DNA of 64,000 bases from Achromobacter xylosoxidans (GTDB taxonomy: Bacteria; Pseudomonadota; Gammaproteobacteria; Burkholderiales; Burkholderiaceae_B): contig NZ_MTLG01000067.1 in assembly GCF_002192695.1 (NCBI RefSeq), positions 62,001-126,000 on the forward strand. The letters are read 5' to 3'. The position numbers were made by a program, and so were the translations under genes. Of the stretch, positions 45,559 through 53,518 are shown in pieces (within the stretch, counting starts at the first letter, position 1; every line of letters begins with the position of its first letter). A model generated the notes under the pieces. It worked only from the letters and a program-made list of their open reading frames with translations. It was not told the origin of the DNA and did not search any database.

Positions 45559-46593
45559 TCAGGCGGCGGCGGGCTCGGAAACGCCGGCCGATACGGCGCC
45601 GGGCATGGGGCGCGTGCCGGGAATGCGCACCTGCTGGTCGATGTCGCCGAACAGGCTCGCGCCCGCGTCGTCGCGCATGCCGATGCGCACGCGGTCGCCG
45701 TGCTTGAGGAAGGGCGTGCGCATTGCGCCGTCGCGCAGCTTTTCCCGCACGCGCGCCTCGACCAGGCAGCACACGCCGGCGGCGTCGCTGGCGTTCGAAA
45801 TGGTGCCGCTGCCCACCAGGGTGCCGGCGCCCAGGCGGCGGGTGCGGGCCGCGTGCGCGATCAGTTCGCCGAAATGGAACTGCATTTCCTCGCCCGCCTG
45901 GGGCTGGCCGATCTGCCGGCCGTTGAGCCACACCTGCATGGCGCGATGCAGCTTGCCGCCGCGCCAGTAGGGCGCCAGCTCATCGGGCGTGACCAGTACC
46001 GGCGACAGCGCCGAGGCGGGCTTGCCCTGCAGGAAACCGAAGCCCTTGGACAGTTCGGGCAGCACCACGTTGCGCAGGGTCACGTCGTTGACCAGGCCCA
46101 GCAGCACGACGTGTTCGAGCGCCGCGTCCGCGTCCACCCCCAGCGGCACGTCGTCGGTCACCACCACGATCTCCGCCTCCAGGTCCACGCCCAGTTCCTC
46201 GCTGGCGGCGGTGATGTCTTCGCAGGGGCCCATGAAGTCGTCCGAGGCGCCCTGGTACATCAGCGGATCGGTCAGGAACGAAGGCGGCATCTCGCCGCCG
46301 CGGGCGCGGCGCGTCAGCTCCACGTGGTTGAGATAGGCCGAGGCGTCCAGCCATTGGTAGGCGCGCGGCAGGGGCGCGGCGCAGCGGGCGGGGTCGAAGG
46401 GGTGGCTGGCGCCGTCGCCGGCGTTCAGCGCCTCGTATTCGGCCTGTAGCAGCGGCGCGGCGCGGGCCCAGTCGTCCAGCGCCTGCTGCAAGGTGGCGGC
46501 GATGTGGGGCACGGCGCGCGTGCGGGTCAGGTCGCGGTTGACGACGGCCAGGGCGCCGTCGCGGGCGCCGTTGGCAAGGGTGGCGAGTTTCAT
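45559..46593 (-). CDS. Fumarylacetoacetate hydrolase (FAH) family protein
   Basis: The 344-residue protein starts MKLATLANGARDGALAVVNR, the usual opening of this FAH subgroup. The metal site is recognisable as DDFMGPCEDI, then ELGVDLEAEIVVV, and the tail includes TLVGSGTISN and DRVRIGM. It should hydrolyse fumarylacetoacetate, fumarylpyruvate or a similar ring-cleavage product to fumarate plus a ketoacid. ATG 46593 is chosen over 46674 because the longer form adds unrelated residues overlapping the upstream gene. The neighbouring isomerase and fumarase genes fit a fumarate-forming pathway. Confidence 0.9.
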   Translation of the reverse strand: MKLATLANGARDGALAVVNRDLTRTRAVPHIAATLQQALDDWARAAPLLQAEYEALNAGDGASHPFDPARCAAPLPRAYQWLDASAYLNHVELTRRARGGEMPPSFLTDPLMYQGASDDFMGPCEDITAASEELGVDLEAEIVVVTDDVPLGVDADAALEHVVLLGLVNDVTLRNVVLPELSKGFGFLQGKPASALSPVLVTPDELAPYWRGGKLHRAMQVWLNGRQIGQPQAGEEMQFHFGELIAHAARTRRLGAGTLVGSGTISNASDAAGVCCLVEARVREKLRDGAMRTPFLKHGDRVRIGMRDDAGASLFGDIDQQVRIPGTRPMPGAVSAGVSEPAAA

Positions 46594-46652
46594 GTTCAGG
46601 TGCTCCGTATCGGAAAGAGAGACCCGCGGCGGGGCCTCATGGCGTGCCGCGA

Positions 46653-47612
46653 TCAGGCGGTGAGTTCGGCCCACATGTCGCGGTCGCGCTGGGCGGTCCA
46701 GACGCGCGGATCGGTGATGCCGCTGGCCTCGTCATAGGCGCGCGAGACGTCGAAGGGAATGGCGTGTTCGTAGATGACGACGTGGCCGAACTCGGGGTCC
46801 ATCACGCGGCGCGTGTCTTCGTAGACCTGCTTCAGGCTCTTGCCTTGCTCCACGCCCTGGCGGGCGCAGCCGTACAGCGTTTCGACCCAGCTGCGCGTGT
46901 AGCCGATGGCTTCGCGGCAGGCGGCGGGCGTGGTCAACGCGGGGCCGCGCCCTGGCACCATCTGGCGCGGTTCCAACTGCTGCAGCGCGTCCAGCGTGGC
47001 GGGCCAGTCGGACAGGTAGGCGTCGCCCGTGTAGACGCCCGCGTTGAACTCGACCAGGTCGCCGGAGAAACAGATGCCCTGCGACGGAATCCAGACGATG
47101 GAGTCGCCCCGGGTGTGGCCGGCGCCCAGGTGCAGCATGCGCACTTCGAGGCTGCCCAGGAACACGGTCAGTTCGTGCTCGAACACCACGGTGGGCCAGG
47201 TCAGCCCCGGGATGGACTCGGCGGACTGGAACAGCCGCGGGAAGCGGCCGATCTCCGAATCCATGTCGGCCTGGCCGCGCTCGACGATGAGCTCGTGCGT
47301 GCCGCGGCTGGCGTACACGTTGGCCGCGCCCTCGGCGGCGAAGGCGGACGCGCCCAGCACGCGCACCGCGTGGTAGTGGGTCAGCGCCACGTGGCGGATG
47401 GGCTTGTCGGTGACGCCGCGGATGGCGCGGATCAGCGCCTGGGCCATGGCCGGCGTCGCGGTCGCGTCGACCACCATCACGCTGTCGTCGCCGATGATCA
47501 CGCCCGAGTTGGGGTCGCCGTCGGCCACGTAGGCGTAGGCATTGTCGGACAGGCGTTCGAAGGAGATCTTCTTTTCCGCCAGGTCGGCCTGGGAGGCGAA
47601 GGGTTTGCTCAT
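46653..47612 (-). CDS. Metallo-beta-lactamase-fold protein with altered metal motif
   Basis: The 319-residue protein has the MBL fold but a changed first motif: THYHAVR (His79, His81, then Val83 and Arg84) where active hydrolases have HxHxDH. Later ligand positions are kept (HLGAGHTRGDS, ICFSGDLVEF). It may bind one metal or none in the second site, so its activity is uncertain; oxidation-related or thioester/lactone roles are possible. AAAGGAACACC precedes the ATG. It lies between the VOC and FAH genes in the operon. Confidence 0.82.
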   Translation of the reverse strand: MSKPFASQADLAEKKISFERLSDNAYAYVADGDPNSGVIIGDDSVMVVDATATPAMAQALIRAIRGVTDKPIRHVALTHYHAVRVLGASAFAAEGAANVYASRGTHELIVERGQADMDSEIGRFPRLFQSAESIPGLTWPTVVFEHELTVFLGSLEVRMLHLGAGHTRGDSIVWIPSQGICFSGDLVEFNAGVYTGDAYLSDWPATLDALQQLEPRQMVPGRGPALTTPAACREAIGYTRSWVETLYGCARQGVEQGKSLKQVYEDTRRVMDPEFGHVVIYEHAIPFDVSRAYDEASGITDPRVWTAQRDRDMWAELTA

Positions 47613-47645
47613 GGTGTTCCTTTAATGGAGGGAAAGTGGGGCGGC

Positions 47646-48263
47646 TCAGCTGGCGTGCGCCGCGCGGCGCTGCTGGCTGCTGGTGCCGCTGGCGCCGGGC
47701 ATCAGGCCGGCGGCCTTGTCGCGGGTCCAGGCGGCCAGTTCGTCATGGGCGCTGCGGCGCTTGCGCGCAACGTAGTCGTCCACCGGCAGGCGCAAGGTCA
47801 GTTCGAGCCGGACGCCGTTGGGATCGAAGAAATAGATCGAGCGGATGAAGTGGTGGTCGGTCGGCCCCACCACCTCGACGCCGTGGGAAAGCAGCCGCTG
47901 GCGCATCCGCTCCAGTTCGGCCTCGCCGCGGATTTCCATGGCGAAGTGGTTGACCCAGCGCGGCGTGGCCGGGTCGGGCTGGCTCTGGCCGTTGTCGCCC
48001 AGGTCGAAGAAGGCGATGTGCGAACCGTCGGCGAATTCGAAGAACAGATGCACGAAGGGGCAGTGCTCGCCGGTGGAGGGCACGCGTTCTTCCTTGACCA
48101 CATGCACCAGCGGCAGGCCCAGGATGTCTTCGTAGAAATGCCGGGTTTCCTCCGCGTCGCGGCAGCGCCAGGCAAAGTGGTGCAGGCCCTGGATGGCGGG
48201 GCGGGCGTCCGCCGGGGAGGCATGGGATGGGGTGAGCGTCATGGCGCCGTCTCCGTGGTTCAT
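47646..48263 (-). CDS. VOC-superfamily protein (glyoxalase/extradiol dioxygenase fold)
   Basis: The 205-residue protein has two beta-alpha-beta-beta-beta modules with metal ligands expected for VOC enzymes: His28/29 (QGLHHFAWRC), His106 (RWVNHFAMEI) and Glu154 (GVRLELT). Such proteins include extradiol dioxygenases and isomerases, and this is the only ring-cleavage candidate in the operon. Start 48263 overlaps the stop of the 68-residue gene by four bases (ATGA), which supports it over a second ATG at 48242. The C-terminal 40 residues are basic and probably flexible. Confidence 0.82.
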   Translation of the reverse strand: MNHGDGAMTLTPSHASPADARPAIQGLHHFAWRCRDAEETRHFYEDILGLPLVHVVKEERVPSTGEHCPFVHLFFEFADGSHIAFFDLGDNGQSQPDPATPRWVNHFAMEIRGEAELERMRQRLLSHGVEVVGPTDHHFIRSIYFFDPNGVRLELTLRLPVDDYVARKRRSAHDELAAWTRDKAAGLMPGASGTSSQQRRAAHAS

Positions 48264-48466
48264 GGAATGTTCAGGGCGGGCGAGCCGGGCTGGGCCGCCA
48301 GCATTTCGTCCACGGCCGCCTGCACCCGGGCCGCGTCGTCCACGGCTTCGATGAGCAGCAGCGACAGCCGGGCCAGGCTGTCGCGCTGGGCTGCGGGGTC
48401 GGGCACGTTGGTGAGCGCGATGAGGCGCTCCAGCAGGTCGTCAAGTTGTTGCTGGGATAGCGGCAT
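48260..48466 (-). CDS. Hypothetical 68-residue helical protein
   Basis: A short gene starting at 48466 after the strong ribosome site GGAGGCGCC. Its start lies 26 bases inside the end of the hydroxylase gene, and its stop overlaps the VOC start by four bases, so it is locked into the operon. The product (MPLSQQQLDDLLERLIALTN and so on) is predicted to be nearly all helix, with an acidic C-terminal half and no Cys or His. I recognise no family. It may be an accessory subunit of the hydroxylase or VOC enzyme. Confidence 0.72.
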   Translation of the reverse strand: MPLSQQQLDDLLERLIALTNVPDPAAQRDSLARLSLLLIEAVDDAARVQAAVDEMLAAQPGSPALNIP

Positions 48467-50156
48467 GGCTGGCGCCTCCGGTTGAGCGGTAGATGCCGCG
48501 GGTTTCGGGTTGGGATGCGGGCAGGGGTGCGGGACAGGCGCAGGCCGGGTCCAGCGCTTCGGTGATCCAGGCCCGCACGGACTCGGGATCGCCGGTCTCG
48601 GGCTGGGCGGCCGCCATGACGTGCTGGTCGGGGCGCAGCAGCCAGGCCTGGCCATCCAGCGTCTGGCCGAGCTGGTGCGCCAGGGCGGCGCGTCCGCGTT
48701 CGTCGCACAGCGGGCCGACGGCGACCCAGCGCAGCAGGCCGTCGTCGTCCTTTGCGGCGGCGGCGGGCAGGGCATTGCCGAACACCAGCACGGTGAACCA
48801 GGGGCCGAGCAGCCCGTGCAAGGTCAGGCCGTCGCTTTGCCGCAGCACCACGTTCGGCAGCGCGCGCCCGGCCAGGGCGTGCGCGCCCCGCGCCAGCGCC
48901 GACGCGGGATAGACGGCCGGCATGCACAGGCGGCCGGTATTGATCATGCGGGCGGCGGTGGCGTGGCGCGGCGCCAGGTCGATGATGGCGTCGCGCCACA
49001 GCGCGGCCGAGCGGGCCGCGCCCGGGTAGACGAAGCGCGAGGAGCGGCGCGCCTGGCGGATGTTCTCCATCGCCGCGTGCTTGCGCTCCACGCTGTAGCT
49101 GTCCAGCAGGGAATCTCCCGCGCGGCCTTGCAGCAGCAGGGCCAGCTTCCAGCCCAGGTTGTCGGCGTCCTGGATGCCGCCGTTGCCGCCGCGCGCGCCG
49201 AAGGGCGCGACCAGGTGGGCCGAGTCGCCCGCGAACAGCACGTGGCCGTGGCGCAGGCTGTCCAGGCACTCATGGCGGTAGGCCCAGACGCCGTGCCAGG
49301 CGATGTCGAACGCCACGCGTTCGCCCAGCAGGTCCCAGACGCGCTGGCGCATGGCGGCGTCGGTCGCCGCCTCGGCGCAGTCCTCGTCGGGCCGCAATTG
49401 GAAATCCAGGCGCCAGGTGTCGTCGGCCATCTTGTGGCGCCAGACCGCGCGGCCGTGGTTGCTGCGCGCGTCCAGCCAGGTCCAGCGTTCTTCCGGCCAG
49501 GCGGTGTCGCGCAGCACGATGTCGATGATGATCCAGCGGTCCTCGGTCTGGTCGTAGACCCGCGGGCTCAGGCCCAGCATGCCGCGCACCGCGCTCTTGG
49601 CGCCGTCGCAGGCGACCACCCATTGCGCGCGGCAGGAATAGCCGCCGTCGGGCGTTTCCACGCGTAGCGTCGTCGGGCCGTCCGCGCGCGGCGCGATGCC
49701 GGCGACGCGGTTCAGCCAGCGCAGCTCGGCCAGCGGCTCGCGCATCAGCGCATCCACCAGGAAGGCTTCCAGGTAGTACTGCTGCAGGTTGACGAAGCCG
49801 TTGTGCCGCATGTCGGGCTGGTCCTGCAACGTGAAGGACGCCACCGCCATGTCGCGGCACAGCACCCGGCCCACGTTCCAGCGCACGCCCTTGCCGACCA
49901 CGTCGCCGGCCATGCCGAGCCGGTCGAAGATGTCCAGCGTGCGCTGCGCCCAGACCATGCCGCGCGAGGCCAGGCCGCGCACGCCGACGGTGTTGTCGTC
50001 GTCCAGCACGACCACGGGGATGCCGCGGCGCACCAGATCCAGGGCCAGCGTCAGCCCGGTCAATCCGGCCCCCACGACGGCCACCGGATGCGGATCGCGG
50101 CGGGGGCGGTCCATTTCCTCGGGCCTGACGTATGGATAGATGGGAAGCTCTTTCAT
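48441..50156 (-). CDS. FAD-dependent aromatic hydroxylase (PHBH/MhpA-type)
   Basis: The 571-residue flavoprotein has the three class A monooxygenase fingerprints: VVGAGLTGLTLALDL (residues 27-41), the DG motif WVVACDGAKSAVRG, and LFAGDSAHLVAPFGARGGNGGIQDADNL (read in parts). A thioredoxin-like C-terminal domain follows, as in MhpA and phenol hydroxylase. It should add a hydroxyl to an aromatic ring using NAD(P)H and oxygen. ATG 50156 has AGGGAAAA ahead of it; the alternative at 50210 adds an unrelated leader. It is the first gene of the eight-gene operon and divergent from a LuxR-type regulator. Confidence 0.9.
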   Translation of the reverse strand: MKELPIYPYVRPEEMDRPRRDPHPVAVVGAGLTGLTLALDLVRRGIPVVVLDDDNTVGVRGLASRGMVWAQRTLDIFDRLGMAGDVVGKGVRWNVGRVLCRDMAVASFTLQDQPDMRHNGFVNLQQYYLEAFLVDALMREPLAELRWLNRVAGIAPRADGPTTLRVETPDGGYSCRAQWVVACDGAKSAVRGMLGLSPRVYDQTEDRWIIIDIVLRDTAWPEERWTWLDARSNHGRAVWRHKMADDTWRLDFQLRPDEDCAEAATDAAMRQRVWDLLGERVAFDIAWHGVWAYRHECLDSLRHGHVLFAGDSAHLVAPFGARGGNGGIQDADNLGWKLALLLQGRAGDSLLDSYSVERKHAAMENIRQARRSSRFVYPGAARSAALWRDAIIDLAPRHATAARMINTGRLCMPAVYPASALARGAHALAGRALPNVVLRQSDGLTLHGLLGPWFTVLVFGNALPAAAAKDDDGLLRWVAVGPLCDERGRAALAHQLGQTLDGQAWLLRPDQHVMAAAQPETGDPESVRAWITEALDPACACPAPLPASQPETRGIYRSTGGASHAAIPATT

Positions 50157-50222
50157 CGTTTTCCCTAGTTCGATGTGGTTTCGATGCAGGCACCACTCTA
50201 GGAGCGCCAAGCCGGCCCGTCA

Positions 50223-50242
50223 TGTCCTCACGGAAGAGGACA
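50223..50242. promoter_or_regulatory. Candidate operator, TGTCCTC-N6-GAGGACA
   Basis: A perfect inverted repeat with seven-base arms and six-base spacer (20 bases total) lies in the divergent region between the hydroxylase operon (start 50156) and the LuxR-type gene (start 50305). Its size and symmetry suit a dimeric GerE-type regulator. Confidence 0.62.
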
Positions 50243-50304
50243 CCGCGGCGGCGGAGGATGACCTTAGAATCGGGAAAACACGCGCAAGCGGGGAAAACGA
50301 CACC

Positions 50305-51114
50305 ATGGAAGAGACAAACAACCCTATGCCCGCGGGCGGGGGGCCGGACCGTTGGGCCGAGTCCGCCGTCATGGACCTGGGCGGTCCGATGTTCCATGCC
50401 GCGCTGTTGCTGGCGCTGCGCGAAACCGTGGCCGCCGACCACGTGTCGCACGTGTTCTACGGCCAGGAAGGCTCGGTGCAGTATTCGTCCGCGGCCAGCC
50501 TGCTGAACCAGTCCCTGATCGAATGGACCACCAACGTATTCGTGGATAACGAGTTCTACCGGCGCGATCCCAATTACGGCCTGCTGCGCGACATGGCCTG
50601 CCGGCCCGGCCATCATCCCGACCTGGTCGTGCAGACCGCGTCCCCTGAACACATCGCGGATGACGAGTACCGCCGCGTGCTGTTCGAACGTCCGGGCTTC
50701 GCCAGCAAGATTTCGCTCATCGGCTGCCGCGACGAGGGCACCAGCTACCTGAACCTGTATTTCTCGCACGCTCATTCGCCGAACGTGGCCGAGCTGATGC
50801 GCGGGCGCGCGCCATTGCTGATCGCGTTGGCGCGGCGCCATCACCAGTTGTGTCGCGTGCAAGCGGACGCGCCGCGCGTGCCGTCCTGGTGCAGCGGCTT
50901 GTCCTTGCGCGAGATCCAGGTGGCGGACCTGCTGCGCCAGGGCCATACCGCCAAGGAGGTGGGACGCGAGCTGGGCCTGTCGCCCACCACCGTGGTCACC
51001 TACAAGAACCGCATTTTCAAGAAGAACAACGTGGCCAGCCTGAAGGAGTTCCTGATCAAGGCGCCGGCCGCGAGCGCCATGCCGGCCTGTATTCAGGAGG
51101 CGGGCAGGCGCTGA
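50305..51114 (+). CDS. LuxR/GerE-family transcriptional regulator
   Basis: The 269-residue protein has a C-terminal GerE helix-turn-helix (LSLREIQVADLLRQGHTAKEVGRELGLSPTTVVTYKNRIFKK, read in parts). Its roughly 190-residue N-terminal domain does not match the autoinducer pocket (no W..Y..DP pattern) and is likely a sensor for another ligand, perhaps an aromatic compound. The frame is open to 50140, but that extension lies across the divergent promoter; ATG 50305 is more credible. It probably controls the hydroxylase operon. Confidence 0.85.
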   Translation: MEETNNPMPAGGGPDRWAESAVMDLGGPMFHAALLLALRETVAADHVSHVFYGQEGSVQYSSAASLLNQSLIEWTTNVFVDNEFYRRDPNYGLLRDMACRPGHHPDLVVQTASPEHIADDEYRRVLFERPGFASKISLIGCRDEGTSYLNLYFSHAHSPNVAELMRGRAPLLIALARRHHQLCRVQADAPRVPSWCSGLSLREIQVADLLRQGHTAKEVGRELGLSPTTVVTYKNRIFKKNNVASLKEFLIKAPAASAMPACIQEAGRR

Positions 51115-51135
51115 GAACCGCGCCTGCGCCCCGGG

Positions 51136-51167
<32 letters not shown>

Positions 51168-51212
51168 AGTCGCCAGTTCCCGGGCGCCGGGTATCGTTCG
51201 TGAGATTCGGGA

Positions 51213-52424
51213 TCAGGCCGTGACGGATGGCCGCAGGCGGGCAACGGCTGGCACCGCCAGCGCTGCCAGCAGCGCCACGGCCCCGGCGACATAGCCCACG
51301 CTGCCCAGCCCCCATTGCGCGATCGCCCATCCGCCCAGCATGGCGCCCGCGCCGATGCCGGCATTGGCCGCCGACACGTTCAACGTCCCGGCCATGGCCT
51401 GGGCTTGCGGCGCCACCTGCATCACGCGCACCTGGCATACCGGGTACAGCGCGGTGTTGGCGACGCTCCAGGCGGCCAGCGCGGGCAGCAGCCCGGCTGG
51501 CGTCGCCGCCAGCGGCACGGCGGCCATCATGCCCAGGCCCAGCAGCAGGGTGAACGCCAGGGTCGCGGCCAGCGGATGGCGGTCGGCCGCCAATCCGCCC
51601 AGCCAGTTGCCCGCCAGGCCCGCCGCGCCAAAGCCCATCAGCCACCATCCCACCTGCGCCGGCGGCACGCCGGCGATGCGCTCCAGCACGTCGGCCAGAT
51701 AGGTGTAGGCCGCGAACATGGCTGTGAACACCGCGACGGACAGCCCGATGTGGGCCAGCAGGCGCGGATCCCGCAGAATCCGCGCCTGCTGGCGCAAGCC
51801 CGCGCGCGGCGGGCGCGGCAGGGCCGGCATGCAGGTCCACATCAGCGCGGCCAGCGCCAGGGACAGCGCGGCAAGCGCCCAGAAGCTGCCGCGCCAGCCC
51901 ACGGAAGTGGCCGCCAGCGTGCCCAGCGGAATGCCGAACAGCAGGGCGGCGGAGATGCCCAGGTAGACGCGTGCCACCGCCTGCCCGGCGCGGCGCGGGC
52001 CGGCCAGTTGCGCCGCGGCTTCGCTGGCCGTGCCCCAGAACACCGGCAAGGCCAGCGCCGGAATGAAACGCGCCAGCGCCAGCACCCAGATATTGGGCGC
52101 GGCCGCGGCCAGGGCATTGGAGGCGGCGAAGACCAGCAGGATCGCCACGAACAGGCGTTTGCGCTCCAGGTGCGACACGGCCGCCGTCAGCAGCGGTCCG
52201 GACAGCATCACCGTGAACGCGAACAGCGTCACCAACTGGCCGGCGGCCGATACGGAGATGGACAGGTCGCGGGCCAGTTCGGGCAGCAGACCCACGATCA
52301 GGAATTCCGTGGAAACGATGACAAAGGCCGCGACGGCAAGAATGCCTATCGAAAGCGCGCCGGAGCGGGCGGGGACGGATGGCGAGGCGAGGGAAGATTC
52401 GAGCATGGATGGGTTCAAGAGCAA
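51213..52424 (-). CDS. MFS transporter, drug:H+ antiporter-1 type (AraJ/PbuE-like)
   Basis: The 403-residue protein has 12 predicted helices. Helix 1 (LAVAAFVIVSTEFLIVGLLPELARDL) contains the TEF..GLLP pattern typical of AraJ/Bmr-like exporters. The loop 2-3 motif is reduced to SHLERKRLF, lacking the usual GxxxDRxGRR. It probably exports drugs, sugars or purines. A second possible start lies six codons in (52406). A LysR gene is divergent from it with a dyad between them. Confidence 0.88.
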   Translation of the reverse strand: MLLNPSMLESSLASPSVPARSGALSIGILAVAAFVIVSTEFLIVGLLPELARDLSISVSAAGQLVTLFAFTVMLSGPLLTAAVSHLERKRLFVAILLVFAASNALAAAAPNIWVLALARFIPALALPVFWGTASEAAAQLAGPRRAGQAVARVYLGISAALLFGIPLGTLAATSVGWRGSFWALAALSLALAALMWTCMPALPRPPRAGLRQQARILRDPRLLAHIGLSVAVFTAMFAAYTYLADVLERIAGVPPAQVGWWLMGFGAAGLAGNWLGGLAADRHPLAATLAFTLLLGLGMMAAVPLAATPAGLLPALAAWSVANTALYPVCQVRVMQVAPQAQAMAGTLNVSAANAGIGAGAMLGGWAIAQWGLGSVGYVAGAVALLAALAVPAVARLRPSVTA

Positions 52425-52444
52425 TACGGCCTTGAACGATATTG

Positions 52445-52464
52445 GAGATAGAATTTCTTATCTC
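52445..52464. promoter_or_regulatory. Inverted repeat in divergent MFS/LysR promoter
   Basis: GAGATA-N8-TATCTC (52445-52464) lies in an AT-rich 90-base gap, and a second short dyad GAATT-T-AATTC (52488-52498) sits next to the LysR start. Either could be the LysR binding site. Confidence 0.45.
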
Positions 52465-52514
52465 AGGTATTTATTCCATCAATTAGGGAATTTAATTCAT
52501 TAATAACCGCGATC

Positions 52515-53423
52515 ATGATCCCATCCGAACGCCTGAAAGGCATCGAAGCCTTCGTCGCCACTGCCGACGCAGGCAGCTTCACCGCCGCCGCCGATCGGCT
52601 CAACCTCACCGCCTCGGCCGTGGGCAAGAGCGTCGCCCGGCTGGAAGCCCGCCTGCGCACCCGCTTGTTCGAACGCAGCACGCGGCGCCTGGCGCTGACG
52701 GACGCAGGCAGCGCCTACTACCGCACCTGCGTGCGCGTGCTGGCCGAATTGCAGGACGCCGAGGCGGTGCTGGCGGCGCAGCGCCAGGAGCCGGCTGGCC
52801 GTCTGCGCGTGGACCTGCCCGCCACCTTCGGCCGCCGGGTCGCGCTGCCGCTGCTGTTGCAGTTCGCCAGGCGTCATCCGCTGTTGCGCCCGCAAGTGTC
52901 CTTCACCGATCGCCACGTCGATCTGGCTGCCGAAGGCATAGACGTGGCGGTGCGCATCGGCGGGCCGCAGCAGTGGGCGCCCGGCCTGGGCCACCGCTAC
53001 CTGGGCTCGGAGCGCGTGATTTTCTGCGCTTCGCCGCAATACCTGGCGCAACGCGGCACGCCGTTCACCGCCGACGACCTGGCGCAGCATGACGCGGTGG
53101 CCTACGGCCGCGCGGACGGGGAGCCCCCGGTGTGGCGCATCGCGCAAGGCGCCGGGCCCGCCAGCTTGCGGCCGATCGACGGCGTGATGTTGCTGGACAG
53201 CGCCGAAGCCCAGGTCGACGCCGTCGCGGCCGGCTTCGGCATCGCGCAACTGGCAACCTGGCTCGCGGCCGACGCCTTGCGCGACGGCCGGGTGGTCGAG
53301 GTGCTGCCGCAATTGGCCACTGACGGCCTGCCGCTGTACCTGGCGTGGCCGCTGGGCAAGCAGTTGCTGCCCAAGGTGGACGCGGTGCTGGAGATGCTGG
53401 GGGAGTCGCTCAGCATCGTGTAG
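52515..53423 (+). CDS. LysR-family transcriptional regulator
   Basis: The 302-residue protein opens with RLKGIEAFVATADAGSFTAAADRLNLTASAVGKSVARLE (read in parts) and RLFERSTRRLALTDAG, the LysR helix-turn-helix. The effector domain contains GRLRVDLPATFGRRVALPLLLQFARRHP and VDLAAEGIDVAVRIGG, typical of the DsdC/AaeR-like branch that often controls a divergent exporter or reductase. It is divergent from the MFS exporter and convergent with argH. Confidence 0.92.
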   Translation: MIPSERLKGIEAFVATADAGSFTAAADRLNLTASAVGKSVARLEARLRTRLFERSTRRLALTDAGSAYYRTCVRVLAELQDAEAVLAAQRQEPAGRLRVDLPATFGRRVALPLLLQFARRHPLLRPQVSFTDRHVDLAAEGIDVAVRIGGPQQWAPGLGHRYLGSERVIFCASPQYLAQRGTPFTADDLAQHDAVAYGRADGEPPVWRIAQGAGPASLRPIDGVMLLDSAEAQVDAVAAGFGIAQLATWLAADALRDGRVVEVLPQLATDGLPLYLAWPLGKQLLPKVDAVLEMLGESLSIV

Positions 53424-53468
53424 GGGGCGGCCGATAGACCGCACGCATAGGTATCTGGCGCTCCAATG

Positions 53469-53495
53469 AAAATCGGCCCCGCTAACGGGGCCGAT
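53469..53495 (-). terminator. Intrinsic terminator after argH
   Basis: Read on the minus strand, ATCGGCCCCG, loop TTAG, CGGGGCCGAT, then TTTT: a ten-pair stem located 24 bases after the argH stop. It may also stop the convergent LysR transcript. Confidence 0.88.
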
Positions 53496-53518
53496 CATCT
53501 TGCATCGGAAAACCAGGC

